DNA of 64,000 nt from Empedobacter stercoris (GTDB taxonomy: Bacteria > Bacteroidota > Bacteroidia > Flavobacteriales > Weeksellaceae): assembly GCF_020281205.1 (NCBI RefSeq), contig NZ_JACXZC010000004.1, positions 1-64,000 on the forward strand, read 5' to 3'. The position numbers were made by a program, and so were the translations under genes. Below, piece after piece: positions 24,868 to 33,616 of the stretch; the stretch's first letter is position 1; each line of letters begins with the position of its first letter. The notes beneath the pieces were generated by a model. The model ran no database searches. It was given only the letters and a program-made list of their open reading frames with translations, and was not told the origin of the DNA.

Positions 24868-26405
24868 TTATTTTTCCAAAATGCAGGTGTGAATAAAATT
24901 AAGATGGTATAAAGTTCTAAACGTCCTAAAATCATTAAAAAACAACACAATAATTTTGCACTATCAGACAAAGAATTCATTGAAGTTCCTGGTCCAAATT
25001 CGCCGATTCCAGGACCAACGTTTCCTAAAGTGGATGCCGTTAATGTTAATGAAGCTAAGATATCTTGGAAACTCATAGTTATACCATAATTCAAAAGCGC
25101 AAATAAAATAGAGCTGACAATCCATGTAAACATAAACATAACGAAGAATGCCATGACGTGGAAAACGATGGATTGATTCAGTGATCGATTGTTGTAACGA
25201 ACAGGAATAATTGCGTTTGGATGTAAAATACGTTTGAATTCTATCCAACTATTTTTTAATAAAATAACGTGTCGAATAACTGTGATTCCACCTGAAGTAG
25301 AACCTGCTGAACCGCCAATAAAGAATAAAGAGAAAAAGATTAACGTGGTTACGGTTAACCAACTGGTATAATCTTCCATAGCTAAAGCAGTTGTGGAAGC
25401 GATAGAAACGACGTGGAATAAGGAACTTCTAAATGAGTGTTCTAAGTTGGACCAAGAATAGGTTTCGATGGAATAATTGGGATAAATATTAAAAAATAAT
25501 ACAACGAAAACTATAAATGTTACGACTGCAAGTAAGCCAACCCACCAGCGAAACTCTTCGTTACTCCATACTTTTTTAAATTGTCCTTTGATTAATAAAT
25601 AGATTAATGCAAAATTAGTTCCGCCCAAAAACATCATGACAATTAGAACATATTGTATAAAAACATTGTCATTCCAATACATTAATCCCTCATTTTTGGT
25701 CGAAAAACCCGCTGTTGCAATCACACTCATCGAATGGTTTGCAGCGTCAAATAAATTCATTCCTCCAAAATAAAGCAACAAAGCAAAAAAAGCAGTTAAA
25801 CCTAAGTATACTAACCATAGGTTTTTAGCAGTTTCAGTAATTCGTGGATGGATTTTATCGGTATAAATTCCGGGTGCTTCTGCCATAAAGAGCTGTCGAC
25901 CGCCAATTCCAAGAAATGGTAAAATTGCAATTGTCAAAACGATGATTCCCATTCCGCCAATCCAATTGGTTGTACTTCGCCAAAATAAAATGCTTTTAGG
26001 CAGATTTTCTACATCATCGTAAATCGAAGTTCCGGTAGCAGTGTAACCTGAAACGGTTTCGTAAATGATGTTGACAAAACTAAAATTTTCGTTGATAATA
26101 TGATTGTTTGGCAATAATATCAAAGAGGTGACATAAGGTAAACAGCCAGAAAGAATCAAGAAAAGCCATCCCACGCAAACCACAATATAGCCTTCGCGTT
26201 TATTGATGTGTTTTCTTCTGTCTCGTGTAAAATACATCATTGCAGTACCTCCTAATCCCACTAAACTTCCCGATAGTAAAAAAGGGTAGATTAAATTGTC
26301 ATTAAAATAAACACTTACACATGTTGAAATAAACATGAAAAGTGCATTTAATAATAATAAAACACCCGAAAGATTCAGGATTACTTTGATGTTAAGCGAT
26401 TTCAT
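24864..26405 (-). CDS. trkH: Trk potassium uptake channel subunit TrkH
   Basis: A 513-residue membrane protein that forms the potassium-conducting pore. Four pore-loop repeats are seen, including SGYTATGTSIY, TAGFSTKNEG, GGSAGSTSGG and STLGNVGPG, the family's selectivity-filter sequences. Its start codon overlaps the last base of trkA, so the two are translated together. The gating partner TrkA binds from the cytoplasm. Confidence 0.95.
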   Translation of the reverse strand: MKSLNIKVILNLSGVLLLLNALFMFISTCVSVYFNDNLIYPFLLSGSLVGLGGTAMMYFTRDRRKHINKREGYIVVCVGWLFLILSGCLPYVTSLILLPNNHIINENFSFVNIIYETVSGYTATGTSIYDDVENLPKSILFWRSTTNWIGGMGIIVLTIAILPFLGIGGRQLFMAEAPGIYTDKIHPRITETAKNLWLVYLGLTAFFALLLYFGGMNLFDAANHSMSVIATAGFSTKNEGLMYWNDNVFIQYVLIVMMFLGGTNFALIYLLIKGQFKKVWSNEEFRWWVGLLAVVTFIVFVVLFFNIYPNYSIETYSWSNLEHSFRSSLFHVVSIASTTALAMEDYTSWLTVTTLIFFSLFFIGGSAGSTSGGITVIRHVILLKNSWIEFKRILHPNAIIPVRYNNRSLNQSIVFHVMAFFVMFMFTWIVSSILFALLNYGITMSFQDILASLTLTASTLGNVGPGIGEFGPGTSMNSLSDSAKLLCCFLMILGRLELYTILILFTPAFWKNN

Positions 26406-27772
26406 TATTTAAAATATTTGGTCACTTTTGGAATAAAATTCGCTTGGCTAAAAACAACCACATGATCTTTAGGTTCGATAATGAAATCTTTAGTTGGAAT
26501 AGACCCTTCATTTCCACGAACAATTCCTGCAATAATAGCACCTTCTTTAAAAGGGAAATCAGAAACGGATTTATTTGCAATTTCAGAATTTTCATGAATT
26601 CTAAACTCTAAGACTTCCGCATCTAAATCCGAAATACCTGTTACATCCATCACAGATCCTTGTCTAATATAACGGAAAATGCTATCAGCTGTTAAAAGTT
26701 TTTTATTGATAAAAGCATTGATTCCAACTTCTTGACTAAGATGAATATAGTCGATATTTTCGACTAAAGCAATTGTTTTTTTAACACCTTTAGATTTTGC
26801 TAATAAACACGACATAATATTGGTTTCAGAACTTCCAGTAACGGCAATAAATGCATCAGAATCTGAAATTCCTTCTTCTAATAACAATTCTCCGTCTCGA
26901 CCATCACCATTTATAATTAATATATTATTTAAATCGTCGGCTAAATCAAATGCTTTGTTTCGGTTGATTTCCAATAATTTAACATTGTGTTTATTATCTT
27001 TTAAAAGTTTAGAAACTTTAACTCCAATACTTCCACCTCCCAGTACAATTACATTTTTGTAATATTCTTGTTTTTTGCCAAGAATTTTATAAGTTTCTAA
27101 AATACCTGCTTTTTTGACTATAAAATAGACATGATCATCAATGTAAAATTCAGTTTCAGCTTCTGGAATAATGGTTTTGTATTCGCCACGTTCGTTGCTT
27201 CGAATAATAGCAATTGGCATCAAAAGATTGTCTTCACCACCTTTTGTTGTCAAATACATGTCTTTGTATTTTTTGTCCAAAATTTTACAATCCGCATCCA
27301 AAACGGTTCCAACCATAAATAATTGACCATTTGCAAATGGATGCATGGCATTAAAAGCAGATTGTTGAACAAGGGAATAAATCTCGTCAGCAGCCAATTT
27401 TTCGGGGCTAATAAGCGCATCAATTCCCATACCTTGCACCCAAAATTGATTTTCTTTGTACAAAAATTCGGGATTCGAAATTCGAGCTAAAGTGCGTTTT
27501 GCACCTAAATCTTTTGCGATTGAAGCACTTGTAAGATTTGTATTTTGGAGATGAGTAACTGATATAAAAATATCTATTTCATCAATTCCAACTTCTCGTA
27601 AAGCTTTGAAAGAAGTGATATCGCCTCGATAAGCCATTACATCCAAACTGTTTTCTATCATCAACAATTTGTCTTTGTCCATGTCCATGATGACGATGTC
27701 ATTCATTTCGTTGGAAAGTAATTTTGCTAAGTGAAAACCAACTTCTCCAGCACCTCCGATTAATATTTTCAT
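26405..27772 (-). CDS. trkA: Trk system potassium uptake protein TrkA
   Basis: A 455-residue cytoplasmic regulator with two tandem RCK units. Each has an NAD-binding Rossmann motif: GGAGEVGFHLA at the N-terminus and GGGSIGVKVSK near residue 240. Each is followed by a TrkA-C subdomain. It gates TrkH in response to nucleotides. The gene lies 20 bases after prfB and overlaps trkH by one base, so prfB-trkA-trkH are probably one transcript. Confidence 0.95.
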   Translation of the reverse strand: MKILIGGAGEVGFHLAKLLSNEMNDIVIMDMDKDKLLMIENSLDVMAYRGDITSFKALREVGIDEIDIFISVTHLQNTNLTSASIAKDLGAKRTLARISNPEFLYKENQFWVQGMGIDALISPEKLAADEIYSLVQQSAFNAMHPFANGQLFMVGTVLDADCKILDKKYKDMYLTTKGGEDNLLMPIAIIRSNERGEYKTIIPEAETEFYIDDHVYFIVKKAGILETYKILGKKQEYYKNVIVLGGGSIGVKVSKLLKDNKHNVKLLEINRNKAFDLADDLNNILIINGDGRDGELLLEEGISDSDAFIAVTGSSETNIMSCLLAKSKGVKKTIALVENIDYIHLSQEVGINAFINKKLLTADSIFRYIRQGSVMDVTGISDLDAEVLEFRIHENSEIANKSVSDFPFKEGAIIAGIVRGNEGSIPTKDFIIEPKDHVVVFSQANFIPKVTKYFK

Positions 27773-27792
27773 GAAAGAAATTTAGGATATAA

Positions 27793-28893
27793 TTATTTAG
27801 ACGTTTCTTTTTGTCCCATTAACATAAGGAACGATTTTAAGAATTCGTCAATTTCTCCATTCATTACAGCATCCACGTTACCTGTTTCTGTTCCTGTTCT
27901 GACGTCTTTTACTAATTTATATGGATGCATCACATAGTTGCGAATCTGAGAACCCCATTCGATTTTCATTTTATTTGCCTCAATTTCGTTGCGAGCAGCC
28001 ATTTTTTTGTCTAATTCTATTTTGTATAATTCAGATTTTAACATTTCCATCGCACGTTCACGGTTTGCTAATTGTGAACGCTCAACTTGGCAAACAACTA
28101 CAATTCCTGTAGGTTTATGGGTTAATTGAACTTTAGTTTCTACTTTATTTACATTTTGACCTCCAGCTCCACCAGAACGAGATGTTTGTAACTCGATATC
28201 AGCTGGACTGATTTCAATTTCGATAGAATCATCTACAATCGGTGAAACATAAACCGAAACGAAACTTGTGTGGCGTTTAGCATTACTATCAAAAGGTGAA
28301 ATACGTACCAATCGATGTACACCATTTTCTCCTTTTAGATAGCCAAATGCAAACTCACCATCAACTTCTAATGTCACTGTTTTTACACCTGCAACATCAC
28401 CTGATTGGAAGTTTAATTCTTTTACTTTGTACCCATGTTTTTCGGCCCACATCAAATACATACGCATTAACATTGATGCCCAATCGCATGATTCAGTACC
28501 ACCAGCTCCAGCAGTGATTTGTAAGATAGCTCCAAGATTATCTCCTTCTTCTGAAAGCATATTCTTGAATTCGATATCTTCTAAAAGTTTTGTGACAACA
28601 TTATACTGTTCCGTCACTTCTTCATCTGTCACTTCACCTTCGCGGTTAAATTCTACTAAAACTTCTACATCGTTTACCGCATTTGCAATGGTTTGGTATT
28701 CTTCAATCCATTTCTTTTTTCCACGCAAAATTTTCATAAAAGCTTCCGCTTCTTTGGGATTATTCCAAAATTCAGGTGAAGCTGCATGTTCTTCTTCGTT
28801 CTGAACTTCGATTTCTTTTTGCTCGATTTCCAAATATTCGTGCAAATCCTGCGTACGTTTTTGGATGTCTTTTAGTAATTCGTTGTTAAACAT
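27793..28893 (-). CDS. prfB: Peptide chain release factor 2
   Basis: A 366-residue class I release factor that ends translation at UGA and UAA. The GGQ catalytic loop ([14 protein letters not shown]) is near residue 243 and the stop-recognition tripeptide SPF is in [15 protein letters not shown]. The frame is continuous through the N-terminal region [12 protein letters not shown], where E. coli has its programmed +1 frameshift, so autoregulation by frameshifting is absent here. It is followed closely by trkA. Confidence 0.95.
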   Translation of the reverse strand: MFNNELLKDIQKRTQDLHEYLEIEQKEIEVQNEEEHAASPEFWNNPKEAEAFMKILRGKKKWIEEYQTIANAVNDVEVLVEFNREGEVTDEEVTEQYNVVTKLLEDIEFKNMLSEEGDNLGAILQITAGAGGTESCDWASMLMRMYLMWAEKHGYKVKELNFQSGDVAGVKTVTLEVDGEFAFGYLKGENGVHRLVRISPFDSNAKRHTSFVSVYVSPIVDDSIEIEISPADIELQTSRSGGAGGQNVNKVETKVQLTHKPTGIVVVCQVERSQLANRERAMEMLKSELYKIELDKKMAARNEIEANKMKIEWGSQIRNYVMHPYKLVKDVRTGTETGNVDAVMNGEIDEFLKSFLMLMGQKETSK

Positions 28894-28935
28894 AATTGCA
28901 AATGTATAAAAATAGGAGATTTTATAGGTACGAGT

Positions 28936-29334
28936 TTAAGCATTAATCACTTTATCATCTTTTCCATTCCACGAAAGGATTTTATAAGTAAAGCCTTGTT
29001 CTGTTTTAATTTCTTGATCTTTTAGAATTAAGAATGTATCGTCCCAATCGTTATCTTCGTAACTGATTACCCAAAATAATACGTTAAATAATAATCCTTC
29101 AATAATATACAAAAGTTCTTCAACAGAGTCCACTTCGTATGTTGTAAAAGGAAAAGTAGATCTAATCCAAATTTTATCATCTTCTGAAGTCTGAATATAT
29201 AAATCTCCAAAGGATGATTTATATTCATTTTCGATATGAAACTCTAATAACTCAGTATCTTTTTTATGAAGTCCTGCCAAATCAGGCATGGTTTCTATAA
29301 TTTGATTGTATATAGTGGTTGAAAAATCGTTCAT
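28936..29334 (-). CDS. Hypothetical acidic protein
   Basis: A 132-residue acidic protein without signal peptide. It alternates strands and helices (FGDLYIQTSEDDKIWIRSTF; LLYIIEGLLFNVLFWVISY). The pattern resembles small immunity or SMI1-like proteins, but I see no diagnostic motif. It lies 42 bases upstream of prfB on the same strand and 33 bases after a lipoprotein gene, so it could share their transcript. Confidence 0.55.
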   Translation of the reverse strand: MNDFSTTIYNQIIETMPDLAGLHKKDTELLEFHIENEYKSSFGDLYIQTSEDDKIWIRSTFPFTTYEVDSVEELLYIIEGLLFNVLFWVISYEDNDWDDTFLILKDQEIKTEQGFTYKILSWNGKDDKVINA

Positions 29335-29367
29335 CTTTCTAAAATTAGGCTACAAAAATAAACGATA

Positions 29368-29775
29368 TTATCTAATTCTGACACGATATTTACTTTCAAT
29401 AAATCGGAAAAAGTTAAATAACTTATATTCAAACTCTAATCCATAATCAATTGTAGGATCTAAATCTATACTAACCGCGTATAAATCAGGGTTATAAACA
29501 AAAGGTTGCATGTGACGTTGATTCCAAATCATTACATATTGACGATTTTTTTGTTCGTAATATGATTTTGAATAATATTCTTTAGGCAAAGCAACTGTTT
29601 TAAGGTAAATGTCGTATTGAGGATCAAAAACTACAATATCATAATCTCCATCTTCATTAGGTTCAAATTTTAGAGAATTTTCATCATTGTTTGCAACAGA
29701 ATTTTGGGATGTTTGATTGGTAGTGCACGCAAAAAATAGGAGAGGAAGACATATTAATAAAAATAGCTTTTTCAT
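29368..29775 (-). CDS. DUF6146 family lipoprotein
   Basis: A 135-residue lipoprotein; the lipobox is LLFFAC near residues 12-17. The mature part matches the DUF6146 pattern: YDIVVFDPQYDIYL, then KSYYEQKNRQYVMIWNQR and DPTIDYGLEFEYKLFNFFRF. The family is confined to Bacteroidota and its role is unknown. It probably sits in the outer or inner membrane facing the periplasm. Confidence 0.75.
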   Translation of the reverse strand: MKKLFLLICLPLLFFACTTNQTSQNSVANNDENSLKFEPNEDGDYDIVVFDPQYDIYLKTVALPKEYYSKSYYEQKNRQYVMIWNQRHMQPFVYNPDLYAVSIDLDPTIDYGLEFEYKLFNFFRFIESKYRVRIR

Positions 29776-29814
29776 AATTTTTAATTTGATTAAATTTACT
29801 AAAAAATAACGAGA

Positions 29815-30159
29815 ATGTATACGATTTTACATAATTCACGCTGTGGAAAAAGTAGAGAAGCGATGAAAGTTTTGGAAGAATCTGGAAAAGATTTTGAAGT
29901 GAGAGAGTACTTAAAAGAAGCTCTAACAAAAGAAGAATTAAAAGATATTTTGACGAAGTTAGGTTTGAAACCAATAGACATTGTAAGAACAAATGAAGAG
30001 GAATGGAAACTTAATTTTAAAGGCAAAGAATTGTCTGAAGATGAGGTTTTGAACGCAATGATAGAATTTCCAAAGTTAATTCAAAGACCGATTGTAATTG
30101 ATGAAAAAAGTGGAGTAGTTGGACGACCAAAAGAATTAGTAGAGGATTTTATAAAGTAA
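29815..30159 (+). CDS. Arsenate reductase-like protein (ArsC/Spx family)
   Basis: A 114-residue thioredoxin-fold protein of the glutaredoxin-coupled ArsC/YffB/Spx family. The active Cys is in NSRCGKSRE (residue 10), and the Arg typical of ArsC is in QRPIVI near residue 92. It may reduce arsenate, yet many Bacteroidota carry this as a lone gene without ars operon neighbours, and none are seen here. A general thiol role is an alternative. Confidence 0.8.
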   Translation: MYTILHNSRCGKSREAMKVLEESGKDFEVREYLKEALTKEELKDILTKLGLKPIDIVRTNEEEWKLNFKGKELSEDEVLNAMIEFPKLIQRPIVIDEKSGVVGRPKELVEDFIK

Positions 30160-30206
30160 ATTTGGTTTGATAATTGTTTAGTTTTTATAAAATTAAACAA
30201 TTAACG

Positions 30207-30413
30207 ATGAATGTTTTAGATAAATTTATAAAAAACCGAAGAGAGAAAAATACCAAAATAGGATTATTAGCAACAGCGGCTACAACTGGTGTTACTGTGG
30301 CAAAATTTTTTGGTAAACGGTCGGTATATGGAATAGTTGGTGGAATTGCTGTTACATTAGCTGCCGAATATATTCGCAAGAGATATGAGAAAAAGTTGAA
30401 CGCTAATCAATAA
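30207..30413 (+). CDS. Small protein with glycine-rich membrane segment
   Basis: A 68-residue protein: a basic N-terminus (FIKNRREKNTK), a Gly/Ala/Thr-rich hydrophobic core (GLLATAATTGVTVAKFF and YGIVGGIAVTLAAEYI), and a basic tail. I use the ATG at 30207 rather than the upstream TTG. It resembles small inner-membrane proteins of unknown function and may share the arsC-like transcript. Confidence 0.5.
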   Translation: MNVLDKFIKNRREKNTKIGLLATAATTGVTVAKFFGKRSVYGIVGGIAVTLAAEYIRKRYEKKLNANQ

Positions 30414-30523
30414 TTTAATTCCTTGGCTGAATAATTAAAAAAATGTATTCATAGCTATTAATTTATTTAATCGGATTATTAAAGTTGATTATGTGTTAAC
30501 TTATAAAAAAGTGAATAAAATGA

Positions 30524-30554
30524 AAAAAGGACGTAGTTGCGGTACGTCCTTTTT
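30524..30554 (-). terminator. Terminator after aceA
   Basis: A 12-bp stem, AAAAAGGACGTA... with TACGTCC..., and a 7-base loop; on the minus strand it ends in a T run. It lies 15 bases past the aceA stop. Confidence 0.85.
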
Positions 30555-30569
30555 ATTGAAAAGTATGTA

Positions 30570-31847
30570 TTAGAATTGTGCGGTTTCCGTACTTTCGGCC
30601 ATAGCCGTAGTAGACGAAATACCTTGTTGCACGGTATTTTGTACGTAATCGAAATATTGAGTTCCAACAAAAGATTGATGTTTTACGGCTGCAAAACCTT
30701 CTTCTTGTAACGCAAATTCTCGTTCTTGTAATTGCGAGTATCCAGCCATTCCTTTTGCTTTATAAGCTCTTGAAAGTTCGAACATTGATGTGTTCATGGC
30801 ATGGAATCCTGCTAATGTGATGAATTGGAATTTATATCCCATTTCAGCTAAATCTTCACGGAACGTCTCCATTTTAGCTTCTGTCAAATGTTTAGCCCAG
30901 TTGAATGATGGCGAACAGTTGTAAGCTAATAATTGATTAGGATATTTTTCTCGAATTGCTTGAGAAAATTCTCTTGCCATTCCCAAATCTGGATTTGATG
31001 TTTCCATCCAAATCAAATCAGCGTATGCTGCATAACTTAATCCGCGATCAATTCCTTGTTCTAAACCATTTTTTACTTTATAAAATCCTTCAGAAGTTCG
31101 ACTTCCTGTAAGTATAAAACGTTGATCTCTTTCGTCAATGTCAGATGTAATTAAATTAGCTGCTTCCGCATCTGTTCTTGCAACTAATAAAGTTGGCGTT
31201 CCGCAAACATCAGCTGCTAAACGTGCAGCAACTAATTTGTTAATTGCTTCTTGGGTAGGAACTAAAACTTTTCCGCCCAAATGCCCACATTTCTTTGCAG
31301 AAGACAATTGATCTTCAAAATGTACGCCTGCTGCTCCAGCTTCAATCATTTGCTTCATTAATTCGTAAGCATTTAAATTTCCACCAAAACCAGCTTCTGC
31401 ATCTGCAACAATTGGAACCATATAATCAATGTTTCCTTGTTCGGTTACGGACTGAATTTCATCGCGACGACGTAAAGCATTGTTGATACGTTTTACAACC
31501 ATCGGTACAGAATTAGCTGGATAAAGCGATTGATCTGGATACATTTCAGCAGAAAGATTTGCATCTGCTGCTACTTGCCATCCTGATAGATAAATTGCAT
31601 CTAAGCCAGCTTGAACTTCCTGTATTGCCTGATTACCGTTCAAAGCGCCAAGTCCAGCCATAAACGGTTTAGTGTTTAAACCTTCCCATAGCTTTTTCGC
31701 TCCCATAGTTGCTAAAGTGTAATCGATGTCCAAAGAACCTCTCAGGCGAATAACATCTTCTGCCGTATAAGGACGAGTAACGTCTTTCCAACGTGGATTG
31801 GTAGCCCAATCTTGCTGAATTTTCTGAATTCTTTCTTGATTGCTCAT
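30570..31847 (-). CDS. aceA: Isocitrate lyase
   Basis: A 425-residue enzyme that splits isocitrate to glyoxylate and succinate, the first step of the glyoxylate shunt. The catalytic KKCGH motif is near residue 186 ([12 protein letters not shown]), with the metal-site region DADAGFGGN-like ([16 protein letters not shown]) just before it. It follows aceB with a 67-base spacer rich in GT, so aceB-aceA is one unit. It lets the cell grow on acetate or fatty acids. Control is probably by the divergent ScfR/RamB-type regulator. Confidence 0.95.
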   Translation of the reverse strand: MSNQERIQKIQQDWATNPRWKDVTRPYTAEDVIRLRGSLDIDYTLATMGAKKLWEGLNTKPFMAGLGALNGNQAIQEVQAGLDAIYLSGWQVAADANLSAEMYPDQSLYPANSVPMVVKRINNALRRRDEIQSVTEQGNIDYMVPIVADAEAGFGGNLNAYELMKQMIEAGAAGVHFEDQLSSAKKCGHLGGKVLVPTQEAINKLVAARLAADVCGTPTLLVARTDAEAANLITSDIDERDQRFILTGSRTSEGFYKVKNGLEQGIDRGLSYAAYADLIWMETSNPDLGMAREFSQAIREKYPNQLLAYNCSPSFNWAKHLTEAKMETFREDLAEMGYKFQFITLAGFHAMNTSMFELSRAYKAKGMAGYSQLQEREFALQEEGFAAVKHQSFVGTQYFDYVQNTVQQGISSTTAMAESTETAQF

Positions 31848-31849
31848 AA

Positions 31850-31897
31850 TTGTGTTTTTGTGTTTTGTTTGTGTGTGTATGTGTGTTGTGTGTTTCT
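31850..31897. repeat. GT-rich low-complexity spacer between aceB and aceA
   Basis: Nearly 50 bases of TG/GT steps with short T runs (as read on the plus strand). On the transcribed strand this is a CA-rich leader directly before the aceA start. It could help translation in a group that lacks strong Shine-Dalgarno signals, or be a slippage-prone tract. Confidence 0.6.
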
Positions 31898-31914
31898 TGG
31901 GTTATAGTGTGCTT

Positions 31915-33498
31915 TTAGATATACTTATAGGCTTCTAATGTTAAAAATTCTGTAAACTTGTGAGATAAAACTAATTCGTCAAAAATCTGAATTGCTAATT
32001 CATATTTTCCGTTTTTATAGTTTTCTTCTCCAACTAATTCTTTTATTTTTTGAACCTCTTCGGCTCTTAATTTTTTATATTTATCACAATTAAATTCGCA
32101 TCCGTCTTCTAACGTGATGTGTTGACGTAACCATTGCCAAACCTGTGTACGTGATATTTCTGCAGTCGCAGCATCTTCCATTAGGTTGTATAATGCAGCC
32201 GCTCCACGACCAGCTAACCAACTCTCAAGGTATAAAATGCCAACATTGATATTTTCTCTAATACCTTGTTCAGTAACTGTTCCTTTAGGAAGTTCTAACA
32301 ATGCTTCGGCAGTAGTTAAAACGTCTTCACGTTTGTTATCAATTTGGTTTGCTTGAGGCATATATTCATCAAAAACATTTCGTGCAATTTCTACTAATGC
32401 AGGATGTGCAACCCATGTTCCATCATGACCATTTTTAACCTCGCGCAGTTTATCATTTTTTACTTTATCGAATGCTGCTTGATTTGCTTCCTCATTATTT
32501 TTAATCGGAATTTGAGCAGCCATCCCTCCAATTGCATGTATATTTCGTTTATGACAACGTTGAATTACAGCCTGCGAGTAAGCTGCCATAAAAGGAGAAG
32601 TCATGGTAACTTGCGAACGATCTGGAACAATAAAGTTCGGATGTTTTTTGAATTTTTTGATATAAGAAAAGATATAATCCCAACGACCACAATTTAGTCC
32701 TGCGATATGATCTTTTAACGCATAAATAATTTCATCTAACTGAAATGCTGCTGTAATCGTTTCAATTAATACAGTTGCTTTAACTGTTCCTTGTTTTAAT
32801 CCTAAATAATCTTGTGCAAATACAAAAACATCATTCCACCATGCGGCTTCAGCATGATGTTCTAATTTAGGGAGATAGAAATAAGGCCCACTTTGCTTGG
32901 AAAGTAACGTGTGTGCATTATGGAAAAAATATAAACCAAAGTCAAATAGTGAGCCTGATATTTCTTGCTTGTTGATTACAACATGTTTCTCATTAAGGTG
33001 CAGTCCTCTTGGACGAACCATTAAAACTGCCGTTTTATTATTTAACTGATACATTTTTCCTTTCGATTCGAAAGAAATTGTACCATTTATTGCATCTTTT
33101 AAATTTTGTTGTCCTTGAAGGTTATTATCCCATGTAGGAGAATTACTATCTTCAAAATCAGCCATAAAGGTTTTAGCACCAGAATTTAAGGCGTTAATTA
33201 CCATTTTACGGTCAACAGGACCAGTTATTTCAACGCGACGATCTTGTAAATCTTCAGGAATAGGAGCGGCTGTCCAATCGCTATTTCTGATATCCTTTGT
33301 TTCTGAAAGAAAAGATGGGAAATTTCCTAAATCAAAAAAGATTTGTCTTTCGCTTCTTTCAGCCAATAGTTCTAATCGTCTATCGTTAAATTTTTTGTGT
33401 AAAGCTGTCAAAAATGTAATAGCTTCATTTGTCAAAATGTCTGGATAACTATCCAGCACTTTGTGCGATAATTTTAATTCACTTGTAATAGTATCCAT
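31915..33498 (-). CDS. aceB: Malate synthase A
   Basis: A 527-residue enzyme that joins glyoxylate and acetyl-CoA into malate. It has the length and signature of the A isoform: ATVLIETITAAFQLDEI (metal-binding Glu), GLNCGRWDYIFS and the ADFEDSNSPTW segment; the catalytic Asp lies in the C-terminal AAATAEISRTQ-type region (DAATAEISRTQVWQW). It is the first gene of the aceB-aceA unit and faces the regulator gene across 118 bases. Confidence 0.95.
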   Translation of the reverse strand: MDTITSELKLSHKVLDSYPDILTNEAITFLTALHKKFNDRRLELLAERSERQIFFDLGNFPSFLSETKDIRNSDWTAAPIPEDLQDRRVEITGPVDRKMVINALNSGAKTFMADFEDSNSPTWDNNLQGQQNLKDAINGTISFESKGKMYQLNNKTAVLMVRPRGLHLNEKHVVINKQEISGSLFDFGLYFFHNAHTLLSKQSGPYFYLPKLEHHAEAAWWNDVFVFAQDYLGLKQGTVKATVLIETITAAFQLDEIIYALKDHIAGLNCGRWDYIFSYIKKFKKHPNFIVPDRSQVTMTSPFMAAYSQAVIQRCHKRNIHAIGGMAAQIPIKNNEEANQAAFDKVKNDKLREVKNGHDGTWVAHPALVEIARNVFDEYMPQANQIDNKREDVLTTAEALLELPKGTVTEQGIRENINVGILYLESWLAGRGAAALYNLMEDAATAEISRTQVWQWLRQHITLEDGCEFNCDKYKKLRAEEVQKIKELVGEENYKNGKYELAIQIFDELVLSHKFTEFLTLEAYKYI

Positions 33499-33555
33499 TT
33501 TTTTGTGTTTTTGTTGTAATTTTGGTTTTGGTCATTCGAGCGGAATTTTACTTCC

Positions 33556-33569
33556 AGCGAACGTTCGCT
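33556..33569. promoter_or_regulatory. Perfect 14-bp palindrome, candidate operator
   Basis: AGCGAACGTTCGCT lies between aceB and the regulator gene, 57 bases from one start and 47 from the other. Its GC content stands out in AT-rich DNA. It is a good candidate binding site for the ScfR/RamB-type protein and could control both genes. Confidence 0.55.
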
Positions 33570-33616
33570 AAATTATAAAAATTCGTTTACATTTACCAAA
33601 TATTTTTGAAAAAATT

